Below, in pieces: positions 13,401 to 27,577 of a stretch of 64,000 nt of DNA (positions are counted from its first letter, which is position 1; each line of letters starts with the position of its first letter). The position numbers were made by a program, and so were the translations under genes. The notes under the pieces are model-generated. The model saw only the letters and a list, made by a program, of their open reading frames with translations, did no database searches and was not told the origin of the DNA. Source of the DNA: Xestospongia bergquistia (taxonomy: Eukaryota > Porifera > Demospongiae > Haplosclerida > Petrosiidae); the NCBI GenBank assembly GCA_963965975.1, contig OZ014419.1, forward strand, positions 1,364,001 to 1,428,000, in the 5' to 3' direction.

Positions 13401-16400
13401 GATCTATTAATGAATCAATCCTACTAGTGTACTACAATATGTTATCATTATGTCTTTAGAAGTCAGAAGGTACTAGTTCAAGTGACAATCTTAGATGTTA
13501 ATGATAATGGACCAGTTATCATTGTTAATGGCAGTGTAACAGAGACAATGGTTACAAGAAACTTGGAGGAGGCTCAAGCACCAGGCCAACTTATCTTTGT
13601 CGTTGATGTAAGGACAGGCTCAATTATAATTAAAAGTGTCACTGTCTATTCTGTAGGCTGAAGATCCAGATGGATATCCACACAATGAATTAGACTATTT
13701 CTTAAAAGTTCTTAGTCCAGCTGGACTCTCAAAACCTCACTTTGAGTTTTCTGACCAAGCTCGGTACATTTAAAATTATTATAAATCATTTTTTGTATTA
13801 AAATCAAAATTATGCTATTTCTCCTTTTCTCCAGTAACCAACTTGTGACTAAAGTCAGTCTTGACTATGAAGAAATTCAAACATATACAATAAGATTGTA
13901 TGTGACTGATCTTGGAGATTACTTACAGGATAGTTCTTCTGGTTCTGGATCAGGAGATACTGCTGTCTATCGGACAGTCACAGATCTTCCTGCTGATCAT
14001 GTAGACTTTATTGATGTTGTTCTTAATGTAGTAGATGAGAATGATAATAACCCTAAATTTGTTGATGGAATTGATGTTTATGCTTTTGATGTCATAGAGG
14101 AAGAACCAAATGGAACATTTGTTGGTAGTGTCAAGGTATGATATAATACTGATCACTGACCATTGATCATTTATTACTAATAGTGATCACTGATACTAAT
14201 AACTAATATTGATACTGATCATTGATTATTGATCACTGATTGTTGATATTAATACTGATCATTGGTCACTGATACTAACTACTAATGTTTTGATCATTGA
14301 TTATTGATCACTGATTGTTGATATTGATACTGATAATTGATCACTGATACTGATCACTGATGTTGATATTGATATTCTAGTTTACATAGCTTATATTGAA
14401 ATCTTTCTTTTCCCTGATATTAGGCTACTGATAGAGATAGTGGTTTGTTTGGCACTGTACGTTATTCTCTCTCTGGTGTAGATCATACAAAGTAAGTAAC
14501 ATGTGTCTGCATTTGTAAAAGTGATATTTATTTATCAAATCACTTTCAGTTTCAGCATTGATCCAGTCTCTGGAAACATCACAACAAATAGTTCTATTGA
14601 CAGAGAAAGAAAAGACAGGTGTGTACGCATAAAAATTTAACAAATTATCTTTGCATATAAAACTGGTTTTGCTAACAGGTTTGACCTGATTGTGACTGCC
14701 ACCGACTTAGATCCAGTACAACCATTATCATCTACTGCCACTTTGACACTAACTATCATCGACATTAATGACAACAATCCTACCTTTAGTCAACCCATAT
14801 ACTATGACAATGACATTGTAGAGAATACAATTATTATCAGTATTCCTGTCACTGCTACTGACAATGATGTTGGCAACAATTCTGCTATTACTTATAGTAT
14901 AGCAGAAGGCAACAAAGGTTCTACATTCATTATAAGTAGGCAATGTGCTGTACAGTTTTGTGTGTGTGATCTCTTCTCATTATAGATTCTAAAACTGGTA
15001 TAATTAGTCTTGATCTTACTAAACAACTTGATAGAGAGACGTACCCAGATTATCATCTTCTTATTCAGGCAACTGATGCTGGTGTACCACCACGTACTGG
15101 GAATGCCACTGTTATTATTGTGCTACAGGTACTAGAAGATAGTGGTAAAAATGACCCCAGCTCTCTCTCTCTCTCTCTCTCTCTCAGGATCAAGATGACA
15201 ATGATCCTACATTCTCTCAACCACTTTACATGACAAATATCACAGAAGATACAACAATTGGTACAGTGGTTACAGTGATTACTGCTTCAGATCCAGATGC
15301 TGGAGCTAATGGTGTAGTTCGTTATGAATTCTATCCTAGTGTCTCGAATTTTGTCATTGATGAAAATACCGGAACAATCAGAACAGCAGCCAAATTTAAC
15401 TACGAGACCGGGCCAAATTCCTTCACCCTTAACGTGAGTATGCTCCTTTGTATGAATGTATATATTGCTTAAGTTTTATTGAAAATTAAACAAGCTGTAT
15501 ATTTATTTAAATGTACTTAATGATGATTCTATTTAATAACAGGTCAGAGCTCAAGACAATGGGGACATGGGTATGCCAGGCGCCACTGATGTTGTCATTA
15601 TCATTTTAGATGTCAACGATAATGCTCCTGTCTTCTCACAAAGTAAGTCATTGTTGTATGATTTATCTCCTTCACATATGCACACACACCCTCTCTTTCT
15701 CTAGGCTCTTACCAAATCTCTGTTGCAGAGGATATCGATGGCGATACTTCAATCCGTCAAGTTATAGCCTCTGATGCAGATTCTGGCAGTAATGCAGATA
15801 TCCTTTTTTACATAACTAGTGTTGAGACTGTTGGTGCTGTTGTAATAACTGATGTAGAGGTATGATCATCTGTATTGTCATTATGTAATACTCATCTCTC
15901 TCTCTTTCTTAGGCTAATAATGTCACAGATCTATTCTATGTTGATCTGGATTCTGGTATTCTTTATCTCTCATATGACCGAAGTCTGGATTACGAGAGTG
16001 TCAAAACGTACAATATACATGTTACAGCTGTTGATAATGGATCACCCTCCTTGAATAGGTAAGACTAAACCTCATCAAAAATACTGCAAATGTAAAACAC
16101 TTGTTAAAAGTCAAACACACTATCTTTGTGTGTATGTATGTATGTACATTGTACATGTATGTATGTATGTATGTATGTACATTGTACATGTATGTATGTA
16201 TGTATGCATGTAACTATTTGTTATGTTTCCTGTAGCTCTACAGTTGTAACTGTTACAGTGACAGATGTCAATGATAATGAACCTGAATTATCAGAAGTTG
16301 TCTATTACTTGACACTTTCTGAAGCAACAAGTGTAGAGTCAACACATAGCATTGCCCTACTTAGCTATACGGATGATGATTCTGGTTCTAATGGTGTTGG

Positions 16401-19400
16401 GCAATACAGCATTACTGGAACTAGTGAGTATAATATCTTTCATACAATGTACATGTAATATGTACTCATATAATATGTATTCATATAATATGTATTCATG
16501 TAATATGTACTCATGTCATATGTACTCATGTCATATGTACTCCTGTAATATGTACTCTTGTAATATGTGCTCATGTAATATCTATTCGTGTAATATGTAC
16601 TCCTGTAATATGTACTGATGTAATATGTACTGATGTAATATGTATTCATGTAATATGTACTCTTGTAATATGTGCTCGTGTAATATGTATTCATGTAATA
16701 TGTACTCCTGTAATATGTATTCATGTAATATGTACTCCTGTAATATGTACTGATGTAATATGTACTCATGTAATATGTGCTCATGTAATATGTATTCATA
16801 TAATATATGTATTCATGTTCTCGTGTAATATGTATTCATGTAAAATCTATTCATGTTACATGTTTATTAGAGAACTAGTAACCTTGATACCCATTAAGAC
16901 TATATTATTTATATCTTAACTTCTCTATTTACTGAACAACTTTATCTCCTTCCTCAGGTATTTTTAGTATATCCCCATCAACTGGAGTACTCACATTGAA
17001 GTCTCCTCTTGATTATGAGACACTCCAAAACTTTTCTTTTACACTAGTAGTCACTGATGGAGGTGTACCTCCAATGAATGATAGTGCCACTGTCTATGTA
17101 ACAGTCACAGATTCCAACGATAATTCTCCCTACTTCACTAACCCTGTTTCTCCATTCGAAGTGGATATCAGTCTTTACGAAGGACCTTACTCTGAGTATG
17201 AAATATTTGATGTAAGTCTTGTTGCATTCTCAATGATATTGACTTGGAGATACAGTTGTATTAATAGTTGTCTCCTCTCTTTAGTTTGATGCTAATGATT
17301 TAGACAGTGGAGTCTTTGGAACTGTTAGCTTCACTATTACTAGTGCTAGTGAGACTGGAGTATTCTCCTTGAACTCTACTGATGGACGACTCTTCCTCAA
17401 TAAAACACTTAACAGAGAAGCAGAAGACTCCTATTCACTTACAATCACTGCTAGAGATGGAGGTAAGCAATCAGTAACCAGTGGAGATTAAGTTAACCAA
17501 TTGTCTTCTCCATCACACTAGGTAATCCTTCTCGCACAGCTACAGCAGCTGTTAGCCTGACTGTATTGGATGTCAATGAAGAGCCTCCTTATTTTACTGC
17601 TGGACCCTATTTATACACTATTAATGAGAATGCTGCGACAGGTATGACGCTTGTCACTGTCCAGGCTACTGATATTGACTTTGGTGCCAATGGAACTGTT
17701 TATTATAGTTTGAGCAATGATACATTAGTCAGGTAAGTACCTTATCATATGGATACTGACTGTCATTTCAGAATGAATCTTTGGATCTCTATAAGATATT
17801 GTAATTATATTGGGAATGGGAGTTTGAATATCAGAGTTTAAACATGAGTCTTTCTCATTTTTTTACAGTATCAATAGTAATGGTGTCATTACAAACAAAG
17901 TCGGATATGATTATGAACTCATGCATAACTTCTCTGTTAAAGTCATTGCTAGTGACGGAGGTAGTCCCTCTCTTTCCTCAAACGCGACACTCACTGTGTT
18001 CATTAATGATCTCAACGACAATTATCCCCAATTTGAATTTGATAGTTATGGACCTTTCACACTCTCTGAAGATGCAACTAATCATATTCTCACAAGAGTC
18101 TCTGCTACTGACAGAGACTCAGGAGCTAATCAAGACATCACTTACCAGCTTGAAAACGGACAAGGCAAATTTTCAATTGATACTGAAAATGGAGATATTA
18201 GTCTGGTGTCAAGTCTTGATCGTGAATTGACTAACTTCTACACACTTACAGTAAAAGCTAATGATCATGGCGTTGTTCGGCTAACATCAACTATCTCATT
18301 GAATGTAAGTGTCTCCGATATCAACGACAATTATCCTCAATTGGTTAAAAATGTTTATACACTAAATTTCCCAGAGAACACCTCCGAAGGTTCACTCATA
18401 GTCACCCTAGAAGCCACTGACAGTGATTTAGGTATTAATGGAACTGTTCAATTCTCCATTGCATCCGGAAATATTGGTAATGTTTTCAATATAACAACAG
18501 TGTACGAGGGAGATGCTTATAAAGGACACATTCAACTTCAAGGCCAGCTGGACTATGAAACTCAAATCCCATACACCCTAGTGATCAAAGCATATGATTT
18601 GGGTACTCCTTCCTTGACTAGCACAGCTAACATTTTCTTGACTGTTACAAATATCAACGACAATTATCCTCATTTTTCTCCATCAAACAGTTATTCATTC
18701 CAAGTGTCTGAAGTAGCTGCAGCTTCCACACCTGTCGGAACTATTCTAGCCTTAGATAATGATCTCAGTCCATTTGGTCAAATAACATCATACAGCTTTG
18801 ATGATGGTACACCAGCTGATGTAACTGGTAACTTCACCATTTCTGCTAGCTCTGGTGTCATCTCAGTCTCTTCATCTGCTTCCTTGGATTATGAAAGTAG
18901 ACAACAGTTTAGCTTCAATGTGAAAGCAACTGACAGTGGAGGTCTGTCCTCAACAGCATCAGTTGTTATCAATGTCATAGACTACAACGACAACCAACCA
19001 GTGTTTGGTAGTGACCAATATTATGGAAATGTTTCTGAAAATCTACCAGCTGGGCAATTTGTTGTTAGGGTCAGTCATTTATAAGTAAATGGTGGAATTA
19101 TATGATAGCGTAGCCTCTTTAGTAATGGAGATATATTTTATTTTATTATTGTTATTACACATATTATAATGGCAGTATTATTGTTCTTTAGGTTCATGCC
19201 ACAGACAATGAAGGAAATGATGATATAACATATGCTATTGAAGATGGAGCATTTTCAAAGTTTGCCATCAATTCTACTGGACATATTACTACAACTGGTG
19301 AATTAGACAGAGAAACTCGTGCAATATATATCCTTCGTGTCCGAGCTACTGATACTGGAGGCAGTCCTCTCTCTGGATTTACTCAAGTAAAGATTGCTAT

Positions 19401-22400
19401 GAAATTGATTAACAAATGCAACTCTCTCTCTCTCTCTCTCCCTCTCTCTCTCCCTCTCCCTCTCTCTCTCTCTCTTTCAAGGTTGAGATCCAAATATTGG
19501 ACACTAATGACAATCCTCCTGAATTTTCTTCAGTCAATGTAGAATATTCTCTTGTTGAGTCTGTACCAATTTCAACGGTCCTTTCTCCTATCTTAACAGC
19601 CACTGATAATGACATTGGTACTAATGCAGACATCACTTACTATCTTACAGGAGAAGGAGTACCTAGTATTTTTCACATTAACACAACAACAGCAGAAATT
19701 TCTCTCCAAAGTTCTTTGAATTATGAGGTCAAACAGAACTATTCCTTTATCTTGTATGCAATTGATGGTGGCAGTCTTTCAAAGAGATCTCTGAATGTTT
19801 CAATTACATTAATTGTATTAGACTTCAATGACAATACACCACAACTCACTCAGAATACTTACACCAAAACAGTCAATGAGGTGAGGATAGAATGTAGCAT
19901 CCATTTTGTCTATTTCCCTTTTTGTCCACTTCCATTTCATCTATTTCCCTTTTTGTCCACTTGTTTTGTCTACTGATCCAATGTTAATGTTTTATTTATA
20001 GCTTTTAAAGTCTAAGGTTTGGGTTCTAAAAATGTTTATCAAATATTAGTGGCTGACTTAGATTGTGCAAAAGATAACTTAATCACGAGATAAAATGGGA
20101 ATAATAGCAATTGAAAATAGTTAGAACATTATTAATATTATAATTGGTACTTGTTTGCAAAAAGTACAAGCAAACTAAAATTTTTCTTACTAGCCAATTT
20201 GTGAAATGGGATAATACTTTATGAACACATTTTTATGGACGTGATAATATCATTAATTTGTACATTTTAGAGTTTTCCTAATGGTGGATTACTATTACAA
20301 ATATCGGCTACTGACGATGACCAACCAGGGCCTAACTCTGAAATCACTTATTCAATAACTGAAGGTAAGAACTTATTGATCTGCCATATTTTATCAGTTC
20401 TCTCTCATTTATAGTGGAAGGCATTGTACTGTCAGCTGCACCGTTTTCTATCAATGCCATGTCAGGAGAGATTTTCACAACAGCTTACCTTGATTATGAA
20501 CAGACCACTTCATATACTATCACTGTAAAAGCAGAAGATAATGGAACACCGAGAAGATTGGTGAGTTTAAAATGTGGACCTAATTCAATAAAATTAATAC
20601 TCAGGGAATTTAATAGTTCTCAGCAATGACTTTAAGGTTTTAAAATGAGAATTGTGCATTTTATAACTAAATAACAAAATACACAAAAAACTATCTTTTT
20701 TATTTATTTAACTCTTTAGTTATATTATATTTTCTTTCTATAGTCAACTGGAACTGTCATTATTACAGTGCTTGATGTGAATGATAACTCACCAGCCTTC
20801 AGTCAAGCCTCTTATGTTCAGAATATTGATGAAGGGGACGTTGGTCCAGATGGCAAATATGTGCTCACTATATCAGCTGTGGACAATGATGGGACATCCC
20901 CTAATAATGACGTCGTCTATAGTATTAGCATTGGACTTAGCAGTGTCTTTAGTATCAACAGTACAACTGTAAGTTTAAATGACACAATTAAATTTTGCAG
21001 TGAAACCTCTGACATTTTGAAATTATCCTGAGGTGTCTTAGAAGTTAAGCAATACATTGAGCTAGTTGTTTTATACTGAAACAATGTCTCAAATATAACA
21101 AGTGTTCTTAATTCAGAGTGTCCTTTATGAGATGTTTCACTGTTATATCTGAATAGCTAAATGCCACAGAAAGACTGACTATTATTTTAAATGATATAAC
21201 CACAAACATTACTACTATTACTTGGTTTCCGTATTAGGGTGAGATTCGTGCTATCCAAAACCTTGACTATGAAGGTATCAAGTCATACACATTGACTATC
21301 ACAGCTAAAGATAGTCCATTTGATCCAGCTGACACTCGTACCAATACTACTCAGGTACTACTTTATAACAGCTGTATATTTTATGTTTGGTTTTCAGGTC
21401 ACCATCAATGTGCAAGATATCAACGACAATTATCCTCAATGGGGAGACACACCCTTTAGAATTAGCTCCACCATTTATGGTGGTAACATCTTAGAGTCAG
21501 CATCACTATACACAGATGTCCTCGTTGTCAATGCCACCGATGCAGACTCAGGAGCTTTTGGAACTATTGCATATTACTTGATTACACCTACAGGTACAAC
21601 TAGCTGCATTAATGCAATATGGTTTTAATTTAACTACTGATTTTCTGTAGGCAAGTTTGAAATTAACAGTACTTCAGGTGTGGTTTATACTTATGGTGAC
21701 TTGGATTATGATCTTGTTAGCCAATATAATCTAACTGTTGAAGCTAGAGATGGAGGCAGTCCACCAAAAACAGCAACGGTAAGCAATGAGAGATATTCAT
21801 TTTGAAGGAACTGATTCCCTCCACTTACTACTTCCACTTATTCTTCCTCTACTTCCATTAATTGCCCCTTTACTTCCACTTCCACTTATCCTCCCTCTAC
21901 TTCCACTTATTCTCCTTTTATTTTCCATAGGCATTGATTGTTATCAATGTTATAGACATCAATGACAAAACACCTTCATTTTTGTCCAGTTTCTATTATG
22001 AATCTATCTCTGAAGGTACTACATGGCATATAATTTAAGTGGTAAAATAATCATTGCCTTCTTTTAGATGCTGAAGTTGGCACCAGTGTTATTGATCTCA
22101 ATGCTTTTGATGCAGATTCTCCTGATCTTTATTATAGTATTATAACAGGCAATGAACTCAATTTCTTCAGAATCAATGTCAGTAATGGACTGATTGAAGT
22201 CAATACACCACTGGATAGAGAAACAGCAGTGAGCATACAGATGGAAATCATGGTTACCGATGGCTCCTTCAATGTGAGCAATCATAAACATCACATTTTT
22301 CAAACTACATTGTCTCTATATTCAATTTGCACATGTTACAAATCTAAACATATTTAAATGTAGCAAAGATGTGAGATATATTTTAATGAGAGAATCCTTA

Positions 22401-25400
22401 CTTTCTGTTTCATTTCTCTAGGGTACTACAAACTTACAGATTGTACTTGTTGATGTCAACGATAATGCACCTCAATTCCAAGACTCACATTACTATACCA
22501 ATATCACTGAGAATACTATCAGTGGACCTGTTCTATTGGTAAGAGAAGATAGCTAGTCATTTACTTTACTAATCCTGTTATCATTTTTTTCCTTCTTTTA
22601 GTATTCTGCAGACGGCAATACAACTCGGATTGAAGCTATTGATCCTGATCAACCAGACACACCTAACTCTGTGGTAGTTTATGAGTTATATGGACCAAAC
22701 CAAGGATTACTTCACATTGATCCATCTTCAGGTAATGCTAACAATATGTGTTCTTTCTATAGGAGACACTCACAGACCTTAGAAACTGACTAAAATCTAT
22801 TGTCCCAAAAGATAGAAATGTCTTTATTTCATTTTAAAGATCAGTTCTTTAACATTTTATTTCTCTATAGCTGTACTTACAGTGGCTAGTGGTGCAATGT
22901 TGGATTATGAAACACAGCAAATAGTTGAAATCATTGTAATAGCTTCAGACTCTGTACCAGCTCCTGACAAAAAGTCGAGTAATGTCACTATTACCATCTT
23001 TGTTGAAGATGCCAATGATAATCGACCAGTTTTTCAGCATGGATCTTATTCTGAGGCCTTGTCTGAAGACACTTCACTTAACACAGTACTTGGTGTTAAC
23101 ATTGTTGCTATTGATATAGACACTGGATTAGGAGGAGTTGTTGAGTATTCAATTTTGTCCTCTAATCCATTGTTGTCTCAAGAACTGTTTGAAATAGACC
23201 CAACCAATGGTATATATTATTCCATTCATTCATTATTCCATTCATTCATTATTCCATTCATTCATCATTCTATTCATTCATTATTCCATTCATTCATTAT
23301 TCCATTCATTCATCATTCCATCCATTCATTAATCCATCCATGTATTCATCCATCTATTTATTTATCCATCTATTTATTCATTAATCCAATTTTCAATCCA
23401 TCCAGCTTCAGTTACACTAGTGGGTCAATTAGATCGAGAGACAAGTTCTTCAATAAACCTGACAATCATGGCACGAGACAGCATCACACCATATCACTCT
23501 TCAGTAGTCTCTCTTTTTATAAATGTTGAAGACATTAATGATAATCCACCTGTATTTGATCAAACAACGTATCATGTTTCAGCATTCGAAGATATCATGC
23601 CAGGTAGTAATATCATCAAACTCAATGCTACTGATGCTGACATATCTGTGAATGCATTGAGATCATTTAAATTACTCACGATGAATAATACATTTAATAT
23701 CAACCCAACCACTGGACAAATTACAACTATTCTACCACTTGATCATGAAACTGATCCTCTCATAGAAATGGTTGTCCGAGTCTGTGATAAAGGTGTCAAT
23801 CCCGGTCCCCTTTGTTCCAATACTACTGTAGTTGTGACTGTACTAGACGTCAATGACGGTACACCAATGTTTGATTATGCCACCTATAAAACTTCAGTAT
23901 GTAATGATACTCTCCCAGGCAGTGTTGTACTACAAGTTTCTGCTACTGACACAGACTCTGGCAGCAATGGTGAAGTAGATTTCTCTCTAGTTGGTAGTCT
24001 AAATAGCGCCTTTACATTTGACAACAAGAGCGGACAAATCATACTGGATACATTTATTAATGACAATGATACTGGAATAACAATCTCCTTTCAGATTCGT
24101 GCCACTGATAATGGCAGTCCTCAGCGTTCCAGTACAACTAGTGTTGAGATTTATCTATGTGATAGAAACAATGAGGTTATCAGTTTCAATCAATCATATT
24201 ACTATGGAGATATTACAGAAAATGTGCCACCACCAGTAATTGTATCCACTGTTTTTGCCAAAAGCACGGCAGGTTCAGTTACTTACAGTATTATACCACC
24301 AGCACAAGATATTCCTTTCAATATATCATCAAATGTAAGGTTTTTTTATCAAAGAAGCATATTATACTACTGATATCTACTTGTTTAGGGTGAAATCACT
24401 ACAACTGAACCCCTAGATAGAGAGTCTAGAGATATTTATACTCTTTCCTTACAAGCTATTGATAACGATACTCCACCAAATACAGCTTATGCTACTGTAA
24501 GTGTTTAAGAGTGAACTTGCGGTGTTAAATGTCTTCTTTTATTTTGTGTGTACAGGTCACTGTGATAGTACGTGATATCAATGATCATCCTCCTAAGTTC
24601 CTTCTCACACCTTACACCTTCACTATCACAGAAGAAGAGAGCCATGTAGTGGTGAGTTATGAATAAATGGCACAAACAGATGATCAGACAGATGAATGGA
24701 TAGTTTGACTGACTTCTCTTCTATGTCATTTTTCTTTGCAGTTTGTTGGTGCAGCCATTGCTACTGATCCTGACCAACCATTTGCTGAAAGTGGTGTGAT
24801 CTACTCTATTGATCCAGCCTCAAATCCTGATGGTGCATTTCATATTGATCAAAACAATGGTAGTATTACAGCCATTAAACCCATTGACAGAGAAACCAGA
24901 GACCAAATTCAACTTAAAATACTAGTGAGTTTTAATATTATGTGTGAATGTATGAATTATATACTCTCTAATAATGTTTAGGCCACAGACTTAGATCCTC
25001 TTGATCAACGTGTTACGACAGCTACTGCTGTTATTACTGTACTTGACATCAATGATAATAAACCTATATTTGAAATGGATGGCTATTACACATCAATTCT
25101 TGAAAACATACCTCCTTCCTTTAAAGTTAGTACTTGCACAAATGAAAGAGAGAGAGAGAGAGAAACAGAGAGAGAGAGAGAGAAATTAAAACTCTGAATT
25201 TCTTCTTTTAGATTGGTGAAGTTACAGCTACAGATTTAGACATCAATGAGAACAAACGCATCACATATTCCATTGTATCTGGCAGTGAGAACAAATTTAA
25301 CATTGAATGTAAGTAACTATGAATTCTCACAGCAAAAGTATAAAATCATATTATCATTATAGCCAACTTGGGTTATGTTCGAACTACAAATGAATTGGAT

Positions 25401-27541
25401 TTTGAAACCAATGCATTTTATAACCTCACTATAAAAGCTCAAGATGCTGGAAATCCTTCTTTAAGTTCATTCACATACTTTGAAATAACTATTGAAGATG
25501 TCAATGACTGTACACCTCAATTTAATCAAGCTGAATATGGATATTCAAATCTACCTGAAGACACTGTTCCTGGTTAGTACTTACAACTTTGTACTTGTAT
25601 TGTATTAATATTGTTCTTTTTTAGGACAAGTTTTGTTTGATATTGATGTCAGTGACTGCGATAGCGGACAGAACAGTAATATTACTTTCAGCATCACTGG
25701 AGGTAAGAGATATTTGTGTGTTGATAATGATTTACTTTGTAACAAAGATATTCGGGATAGTTTAGTAGTTAATGTCATGAATGGTTGATGAGTATTTTGT
25801 ATTCTATAGGACAATCATCGCCTTTCTCTGTGGATCCTTGGACTGGTGTGATTACTGTGAGTGGTTCTCTTGATTATGAAACTATACAGGACTACCAGTT
25901 TGATATTAAAGCTGCTGATTTGGGTAATCCATCTCTCTTTAATCTCACTATAGTAAGTATTTTAATAGTTAAGAAATCATTAAGTACATATATAAATTAA
26001 TTTAGGTATCTATTACTATACTGGATGTTAATGATGAAACTCCAATGTTTGTCGGAGGTCCTTATGAACAGAGTATTGTGGAGGTATTATTAGCAGAGTT
26101 GAAATTTGAGTAACATTACCCTCTCTCTATCTCTCTATCTCTTTCAGGATGTTACTAATGGATACATCTTCCTTACTGTGTCTGCTCAAGATGGTGATCG
26201 ATCATCAGCTAATAATGTACTGAGTTTTAAAATCCTCTCTGGCAATGAAAATAGTAAGTTTCTCTCTCTCTCACTCTCTCTCAAACAGCACTTTTATTCT
26301 CTTATTGAATTCTCTCCCACTAGATCATTTTAGTATAAACCAAGCATCAGGGCAGATATCTGTGGTGAACTCCTTGGACAGAGAATCACAAGACAGGTGA
26401 GGAAGAGTGAACAACTAAAAGTATTACTAATGATCTCCACTCCTATAGTCACTTTTTGGTCATTGAGGTCACTGATAATGGAGTGCCATCTCGTTCTGAT
26501 AACACCACTCTTAACATCACGGTTCTTGATGTCAATGATAATCCACCTGCTTTTGTTAACTTACCAACTGATCCCATCAATGTCAAAGAGGTTAATGAAT
26601 GAACAAATAATAAATTAATTTTGGCCAATGGTACTCTAATATCTTTATGTTTAATTTAATATATTATGTAATTACATCCAATACTGGCATTACTTTCTCT
26701 CTGTCTCTGTGTCTGTCTCTCTGTCTCTCTGTCTCTCTCTCTCAGAATTCAACTAATGTTTCTGACTTAATATATACTGTGATGGCCAATGATCCAGACA
26801 TTGGAGAAAATGGACTGGTAGAGTTTCAGCTGAACACATTTGAAAATCTATTCAGTATTGGGATTACTTCAGGAGAAATTTTGCGAGTGGGTGTACTTGA
26901 TTATGAAGATATCAAGGAATATGAAGTGAATACACTACATTTGTCACTATGGAAACATATAAGTTGCTATAGTAACTTATGTTAATTATTCTTTTAGCTA
27001 TCAATTCAAGTTACTGATGCAGCTCCTCCTTATCATAAAATTCCAGCAACATTGAGAATTATTGTGGATGATATCAATGACAATGACCCCATCTTTACAC
27101 TGGTACATTAATACTGGATCCAATACTATTCATGTGTAGTAATGTCACCAGTATAACATATGATATTGTATTACTTAGCTAACATCAGCTGGATTATTTC
27201 TTTATTTCCCTCTCTTTCTCTCTCTCTCACACACACACACAGTCTGAGTATACAGGTACACAAGCAGAAGAGACTGAACCACAAACTGAAGTTATTGTCA
27301 CTGTTCATGCTGATGATGCTGATGAGACCAGTATTAACTCTGCCATCACTTATGTGATCACAGGTGAGCCCATTTCAAAGGAGATCATTCTTTTTCATGT
27401 TGATAATATTGATAATATTCTTCTTTATATATAGAATGTATTAACTGTGGAGATGAGACATTGTTTGAAATAAATAGTACATCTGGAGACATCACTAACA
27501 CCAAGAAATTGGTAAGATTATGGACTACAATTGGTTTATTG

Positions 27542-27577
<36 letters not shown>

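Noticed and set aside
16352-16799. NMYSCNMYS and STYYMNTYY repeat proteins
   Set aside because: Produced by the 15-bp minisatellite. There is no start context or splice support, and the cadherin exons join across it.
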